This document shows, piece after piece, positions 58,608 through 64,000 of a stretch of DNA of 64,000 nt (within the stretch, counting starts at the first letter, position 1; the number at the start of each line of letters is the position of its first letter). The DNA lies in the NCBI RefSeq assembly GCF_001905445.1, contig NZ_LIVQ01000001.1:1550001-1614000 (forward strand), given 5' to 3'. The stretch comes from Streptomyces sp. CB00455. Its GTDB lineage: Bacteria > Actinomycetota > Actinomycetes > Streptomycetales > Streptomycetaceae. The notes beneath the pieces were generated by a model. That model did not search any database. It had not been told where the DNA came from and was given only the letters and a program-made list of their open reading frames with translations. Made by a program: the position numbers and the translations under genes.

Positions 58608-60194
<1,587 letters not shown>

Positions 60195-60711
60195 GAACAA
60201 CCTCTCGGAACGATGGAAACGGCTTCCGACCCCGGGCCTGGTGGTGCTGGACCGGAGCCGACGACCACCGACTGGGGATGGGCCGGCGGCGCGGGCAGGG
60301 GCCGGGGAGTTGCACAGCAACCCCAAGGGCTGCTGTCTTCCCTCCGTCGGCCATCACCTCTTAAGTCATCGCGTGACCTCGCGGAGCGTTACGCCCTATC
60401 TTCGTGGCCCGAGTCACACCCCGCATGCAGCAATGCCGGTCATAGGCCCATATGCGCGCTTCGACTGCGGGCGCGGGGGACCTGGGGGCGAGAGACCTGG
60501 GAAGCGGGAGGAAGGGGCCCGGGAAACCGGCGGCAAGGGCCGGGGCGGGGCACCGCGCGGCGTGGGCGCCCGGGTACCCCCCGGGCAGGGGGGTGGAAGC
60601 ACACCGGGGGTCGGAGCGGGAGCGCACCGGGGCCGCACGCCGGTGTCGCCGGACCCGACCGGGCCCGGCGACATGTCATACACCCCCGCGACGCCCCCGC
60701 GCGTCCGCTGC
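60195..60711. other. Intergenic region upstream of hrdB
   Basis: 517 bases between hrdB and whiH, both read on the minus strand. It must hold the hrdB promoter(s) and long leader, plus the whiH terminator. Reading frames seen here have no family match and no reliable ribosome sites. I could not confidently place -10/-35 elements. The segment around 60600 is G/C-homopolymer-rich with partial palindromes, consistent with a transcription stop after whiH. Confidence 0.45.
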
Positions 60712-61599
60712 TCAGTGCTCGCGCGGGGCGGGGACCACGCGCTCGACCTCCGGATGCACCGTCAGGAGCTGACGCATGGCGTTCTCCGCTCCCGTCGCGT
60801 CCCCGGCGGCGAGAGCCTCGACCATCCGCGCGTGGTGGGCGACGGAGGTCTCGCTCGGGCGGTCGCAGGCGGTGACCGGGTGGCCGGAGACCTGGAGCGC
60901 GGCGGAGACGATGCTGGAGAGGTGCTCCAGCATGCGGTTGCCGGCGACCTGGATCAGGAGCCCGTGGAACTCGTTGTCGGCGCGGGCGAAGGTGATCACG
61001 TCTCCCTGGCCGAGGGCGTGGCCCATGATCTCGACCATGTCGGCGAGGCGCTGCTGGACCTCCGGGCGGCCGTGGCCGGCGGCGAGTCGGGCGGCGAGCG
61101 GCTCGATGGTCCAGCGGAGCTCGCCGAGCTCGCGGCGCTGGTCGTCTCGCTGTGGGCCGAAGGCGCGCCACTCGATGATGTCGGGGTCGAGCAGGTTCCA
61201 GTCGGCGACCGGGCGGACCCGGGTGCCGACGTTCGGGCGGGCGCTGACGAGGCCCTTGGCCTCCAGGACCCGCAGCGATTCGCGGACGACGGTGCGGGAG
61301 ACCTCGAAGCGCTGGCCGATCTCCTCGGGGACCAGCGGACGGTCCGCGCCGAGATCGCCGGAGACGATCATCTGGCCGAGCTGCTGGACGAGTTGGCCGT
61401 GCAGCCCGCGCCCGCGGCTGCCGGCGGCGCGGCGCCCGACCCGGCTCAACTCGACGTCGGCGCCGTCCCAGTGGGGCGCTGCGACGCGGTCGGACCCGGG
61501 GGTCTCCGCGTAGGGGTAGCGGTCGAGATCGCCCGGGCCGGCGAGGCCGGAGTCGGCGTGGCGGGCGGCGGTCATCATGGTGTGCGCAAGGGTACTCAC
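60712..61599 (-). CDS. whiH: GntR-family sporulation regulator WhiH
   Basis: 295 aa from a GTG (VSTLAHTMMTAARHADSGLAGPGDLDRYPY). GntR winged helix at about 70-130 (LHGQLVQQLGQMIVSGDLGADRPLVPEEIGQRFEVSRTVVRESLRVLEAKGLVSARPNVGTRV) and an FCD effector domain. Sequence and position next to hrdB match Streptomyces WhiH. WhiH is a sigma-WhiG-dependent regulator needed for normal sporulation septation in aerial hyphae and represses its own gene. Upstream a WhiG-like promoter and an inverted repeat are visible. AGGAG lies only two bases before the GTG, closer than usual, so translation may start at a downstream ATG. Confidence 0.9.
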   Translation of the reverse strand: MSTLAHTMMTAARHADSGLAGPGDLDRYPYAETPGSDRVAAPHWDGADVELSRVGRRAAGSRGRGLHGQLVQQLGQMIVSGDLGADRPLVPEEIGQRFEVSRTVVRESLRVLEAKGLVSARPNVGTRVRPVADWNLLDPDIIEWRAFGPQRDDQRRELGELRWTIEPLAARLAAGHGRPEVQQRLADMVEIMGHALGQGDVITFARADNEFHGLLIQVAGNRMLEHLSSIVSAALQVSGHPVTACDRPSETSVAHHARMVEALAAGDATGAENAMRQLLTVHPEVERVVPAPREH

Positions 61600-61623
61600 G
61601 ACTCCTTTGTCGGTCGTGCCTCC

Positions 61624-61666
61624 ATCACCCTTGAGGTCTTTGGTGAAAAGCACACGAAAGGGTGAT
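61624..61666. promoter_or_regulatory. Inverted repeat in the whiH leader, candidate autoregulatory site
   Basis: ATCACCCTT and its complement AAGGGTGAT flank a 25-base spacer, just downstream of the candidate promoter and 25 bases before the whiH start codon. A repressor bound here, possibly WhiH itself, would block transcription. The wide spacer means a single dimer would need looping or two half-sites. Confidence 0.4.
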
Positions 61667-61691
61667 CGGTGCCACTCACGCAATTGACGAC

Positions 61692-61715
61692 TTATCGTAA
61701 ATAATCGGGCGTTTA
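61692..61715 (-). promoter_or_regulatory. Candidate sigma-WhiG promoter of whiH
   Basis: On the minus strand a TAAA -35 element is followed after 12 bases by TACGATAA. The WhiG/FliA consensus is TAAA-N15-GCCGATAA; the -10 part matches at six of eight positions but the spacing is three bases short. whiH is known to be WhiG-dependent, which supports the reading. The call is tentative. Confidence 0.35.
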
Positions 61716-61789
61716 GCGCGGGGTTGCTGTCTGCTTGACGCGACGTGGGCTGCAACGGTCCCGTCCGGCCCGTCTGTGCACTGGAACGG

Positions 61790-63697
61790 TCACCAACGGA
61801 CCCTGCCGCGCAGTCCGGTGAACCCATAGGCGCACAACAGGACCATCAGCGACAACACCAGCGCCGTTCCCACAGGTTGGGCCATCACTCGCAGGGTCCC
61901 CGTGATCAGACGGTCGGCCTCCGGCGGCCACTGCCCCCAGGTCAGGCCGCGCAGGCGGGTGGCGAGACCGGTCGCCGGGTAGGCCGACGGTCCCTCCAGC
62001 ACCTTGCGCACCAGGGGAACCACCATCACCGGTACGGCGAGTACGGCGGCCAAACCCGCGGTGGCGGACCGGAAGACCCCGGAGGCCAGGACGCCGGCCC
62101 AGGCGCAGCCGACGAGCAGCCCGGCCCAACTGGTGGCGGGGATGAACCATTCCACCGGGGTGCGCAGCGGGCCGGCGTCGAAGACGAGCGCCAGGGCCGC
62201 GGCATCGGCCGACACCGCCAGGGCGCCGAGGAGCAGGGCGAGGACGGCGCAGACGCCGAGCTTGGCAGCGAGCAGTCCCATGCGGCGGGGCACGGTACCG
62301 CGATCGGCGGCGAGCGCGGGGTAGCGGTACTCCTCGCCGAAGGCCAGGGCGCCGAGGAGTCCCGCACCGAGGGCCGCGGGTGGCAGGGGCAGCAGTCCGG
62401 GCCAGGCGGCGAGCAGCCGGTTCTGCGGGGTCTGCCCGATCCGGGCCAGCACCAGGGCGGTCAAGGCGGAGGCCACGACGACCAGCACGGCGGTCAGGAG
62501 GGGGGTGGCGGTGCCGAAGACCCGGAGCAGTTCGTAGCGCACCGGGCGCAGCGGTCCGCTGAGGCGCCGCACCGCCGAGTCGGGTCGCCGCACGGCCGCG
62601 CGCCGGGGGCTCCCGGCGCAGGCCGGGCTGCGGCCCAGGCCGAGGGAGCCCTCGGGCGGTCCCCCGGGGGCCGCTTCGGAGGACGCATCGAGTGCGCCGC
62701 CGGCGTGCGTCGCCACGCCGGATCCCACGCCGCACTCCGTACCGGCTGCCATACCGGCTGCCGTGCCGGGCGCGGACGGGCCCGCGGCGACGGTCCGCGC
62801 GCGTGGGACCGGTGGCGCCGGCGTCCCGGTGTCCCCGGTCTCGTCGGCGAGCTGGTGGACCAGCACGCCGTGCCGGAACGCCGCCTCGCCCACCTCCGCG
62901 CAGTTGCTGCCGTAGACGGAGAGGCGGCTGCCGCTCTCCGCCACGATTTCGACCGCGCGCCGGGCGGCGCGGGCCTCGCGGCCCAGTACGTCGGCGAGCC
63001 GGGCGGCGTGCGGGGTGCGGACGGCGACCCGCGGGCGCAGCCGGGTACGGGCGAAGTCTGCGGCGTCCTGGTCGGCGACGAGCCGGCCGGCCCGGATGCT
63101 GACGACCCGGTCCGCGCAGCGTGCGGCTTCCTTGGCGTCGGCGGTGGTGAAGAGCACCGCCCCGCCCAGGGAGGCGTGTCCGCGCAGCAGCCCGTGCAGC
63201 CAGGCGCGTTCGCGGGGCGAGAGGCCGGCCGAAGGCTCGTCGAGCAGCAGGGTGCAGGGGTCGGCGAGCAGCGCCGCGGCCAGCGCGACCCGGCGTTCCA
63301 TGCCCAGCGAGAGCGAGCCGAGCCGCTGGTCCCGCAGGCCCCCGATGCCGGTGACCTCCAGCATGGTGTCGGCCCGGGAGGCCGGCACCCCGGCGGCGGC
63401 GCAGAGCATGCGCAGTTGGTTGCGCACGGTCCGCGCCGGGTTGCCGGGAACGTCGCCGAGCAGCACGCCGACCTCACGGCCCGGATACGGGATCCGGTGC
63501 AGGGGGCGACCGCGGAAGTAGGTGACGCCGCGGCCCGGTTCCAGTTCGAGCATGAGCCGCAGCGCGGTGGTCTTGCCCGATCCCTGCTCGCCGAGCAGGG
63601 CGGTCACGGCTCCTGGGAGGGCCTCGAAGGTGAGGTCGTCCACCAGGGGCGGGGCGTCGGGACGGGGGGTGCTGGTCAGTCCGATGGCCTGGAGCAT
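61790..63697 (-). CDS. ABC transporter ATPase-membrane domain fusion
   Basis: 635 aa. An N-terminal ATPase domain (about 1-220) has Walker A LLGEQGSGKTTALRLML, a signature motif degenerated to GSLSLGMERRVALAAALL, and Walker B PCTLLLDEPSAGLSP. A long Ala/Gly/Pro-rich linker (about 300-375) follows. The C-terminal half (about 380-635) has six hydrophobic segments (TPLLTAVLVVVASALTALVL, LLPLPPAALGAGLLGALAFGEEYRYPAL, VLALLLGALAVSADAAALAL and others) like an ABC-2 permease. Single-chain ATPase-permease proteins of this class sit beside whiH in Streptomyces. Substrate unknown. TGG is the last sense codon. Confidence 0.83.
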   Translation of the reverse strand: MLQAIGLTSTPRPDAPPLVDDLTFEALPGAVTALLGEQGSGKTTALRLMLELEPGRGVTYFRGRPLHRIPYPGREVGVLLGDVPGNPARTVRNQLRMLCAAAGVPASRADTMLEVTGIGGLRDQRLGSLSLGMERRVALAAALLADPCTLLLDEPSAGLSPRERAWLHGLLRGHASLGGAVLFTTADAKEAARCADRVVSIRAGRLVADQDAADFARTRLRPRVAVRTPHAARLADVLGREARAARRAVEIVAESGSRLSVYGSNCAEVGEAAFRHGVLVHQLADETGDTGTPAPPVPRARTVAAGPSAPGTAAGMAAGTECGVGSGVATHAGGALDASSEAAPGGPPEGSLGLGRSPACAGSPRRAAVRRPDSAVRRLSGPLRPVRYELLRVFGTATPLLTAVLVVVASALTALVLARIGQTPQNRLLAAWPGLLPLPPAALGAGLLGALAFGEEYRYPALAADRGTVPRRMGLLAAKLGVCAVLALLLGALAVSADAAALALVFDAGPLRTPVEWFIPATSWAGLLVGCAWAGVLASGVFRSATAGLAAVLAVPVMVVPLVRKVLEGPSAYPATGLATRLRGLTWGQWPPEADRLITGTLRVMAQPVGTALVLSLMVLLCAYGFTGLRGRVRW

Positions 63698-63840
63698 CGC
63701 TTCTCTCGCGGGGGGTGAGACCGCTCGGCGGCAGGGTGAGTACCGCAAGCAAGATAACGCGATATGTCCGATTTACGGCGCAACCGGTCCGACGGGATGC
63801 CGATAGTGCCGTTGCGCCGCGCGCAGGTGTCCCGCACTGC

Positions 63841-64000
63841 TCAGGTGCCGTGCGCCGCCTCCGGGCTCCAGCGGCGGCGCCTCGGAACGATGACGCGACC
63901 GGGGCGGGCTCGCTCGCCGCGGGTGGCCCGGCGGACGTCACGACCGGCGTCGCGACGACCGCCGGCGCGGGGGGCCTCACGGCCGGCGGCCCGGCGGTAG
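63841..64000 (-). CDS. C-terminal fragment of a gene entering from the right edge (uncertain)
   Basis: One minus-strand frame is open from the window edge to a stop at 63841-63843 and ends RGERARPGRVIVPRRRRWSPEAAHGT, with reasonable Streptomyces codon bias near its end. Another frame on the same strand is open through this point with Pro/Ala-rich content. Which is real cannot be decided from 160 bases, and no family is recognised. If genuine, it lies 144 bases upstream of the ABC fusion gene and is read in the same direction. Confidence 0.3.
   Translation of the reverse strand, partial: YRRAAGREAPRAGGRRDAGRDVRRATRGERARPGRVIVPRRRRWSPEAAHGT

Overview
The window is high-GC actinobacterial DNA and almost certainly the chromosomal core of a Streptomyces. 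It carries signature genes: sepH (septation), cutRS, hrdB (principal sigma factor), whiH (sporulation regulator), a patA-type acetyltransferase with an N-terminal GNAT domain, DUF3710, DUF4193 and DUF5998 proteins, and a topoisomerase IV pair (parC, parE) about 20 kb apart. From memory, the gene order from kdpDE and dut through cutRS, hemH, sepH, ptsH, parC, parE, hrdB to whiH follows the SCO58xx region of S. coelicolor in reverse. No rRNA, tRNA, prophage, IS element or CRISPR array was recognised.

Layout, left to right. 0-8 kb: a partial DUF3159 gene, an OB-fold protein, an orphan kdpD-kdpE pair (no kdpABC here), a thioesterase-dut-DUF3710 operon, DUF3093, and a DUF4193/EcsC-like pair. 8-12.7 kb: the envelope-sensing CutRS system, a 57-codon gene, and hemH plus an inositol-phosphatase-like gene. 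12.7-19.8 kb: an iron-box-like site between hemH and an MFS gene, a flavin oxidase, a membrane protein, sepH, a sulfurtransferase and a VOC protein. 19.8-21.8 kb: a small accessory patch with a TetR regulator, its double-palindrome operator, a frameshifted alpha/beta hydrolase and a gene remnant. 21.8-27.8 kb: thymidine kinase, a phosphodiesterase-like protein, DUF5998, PatA, and HPr (ptsH) under a DasR site. 28-33 kb: a GntR regulator, an M23 peptidase behind a c-di-AMP riboswitch, and paired M16 peptidases. 33-41.5 kb: parC, an unusual Mrr nuclease-TerD fusion, a CobW GTPase, and two divergent citrate synthase family genes, one with an N-terminal HTH, around a perfect operator-like palindrome. 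41.6-47.9 kb: a LacI-controlled alpha-glucoside uptake and hydrolysis cluster without its own ATPase. 47.9-54.4 kb: a WYL regulator/VOC pair, then a CitA/DctR-type two-component system convergent with a DUF485-SSS carboxylate transporter. 54.5-64 kb: parE, a small zinc-ribbon protein, a secreted trypsin-like protease, hrdB, whiH, an ABC transporter fusion and a partial gene at the edge.

Functional themes are chromosome topology and transcription (parC, parE, hrdB), development (sepH, whiH), carbon and metal regulation (DasR-type site and ptsH, LacI-type sites and the glucosidase cluster, iron-box-like site and hemH) and envelope surveillance (cutRS, c-di-AMP riboswitch with M23). The least described items are the coiled-coil/Mrr/TerD protein, the HTH-citrate synthase with its 19-bp palindrome, and the TetR patch with its hydrolase broken at the catalytic histidine. 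All function calls come from reading the sequence and recall of families; no database search was run.
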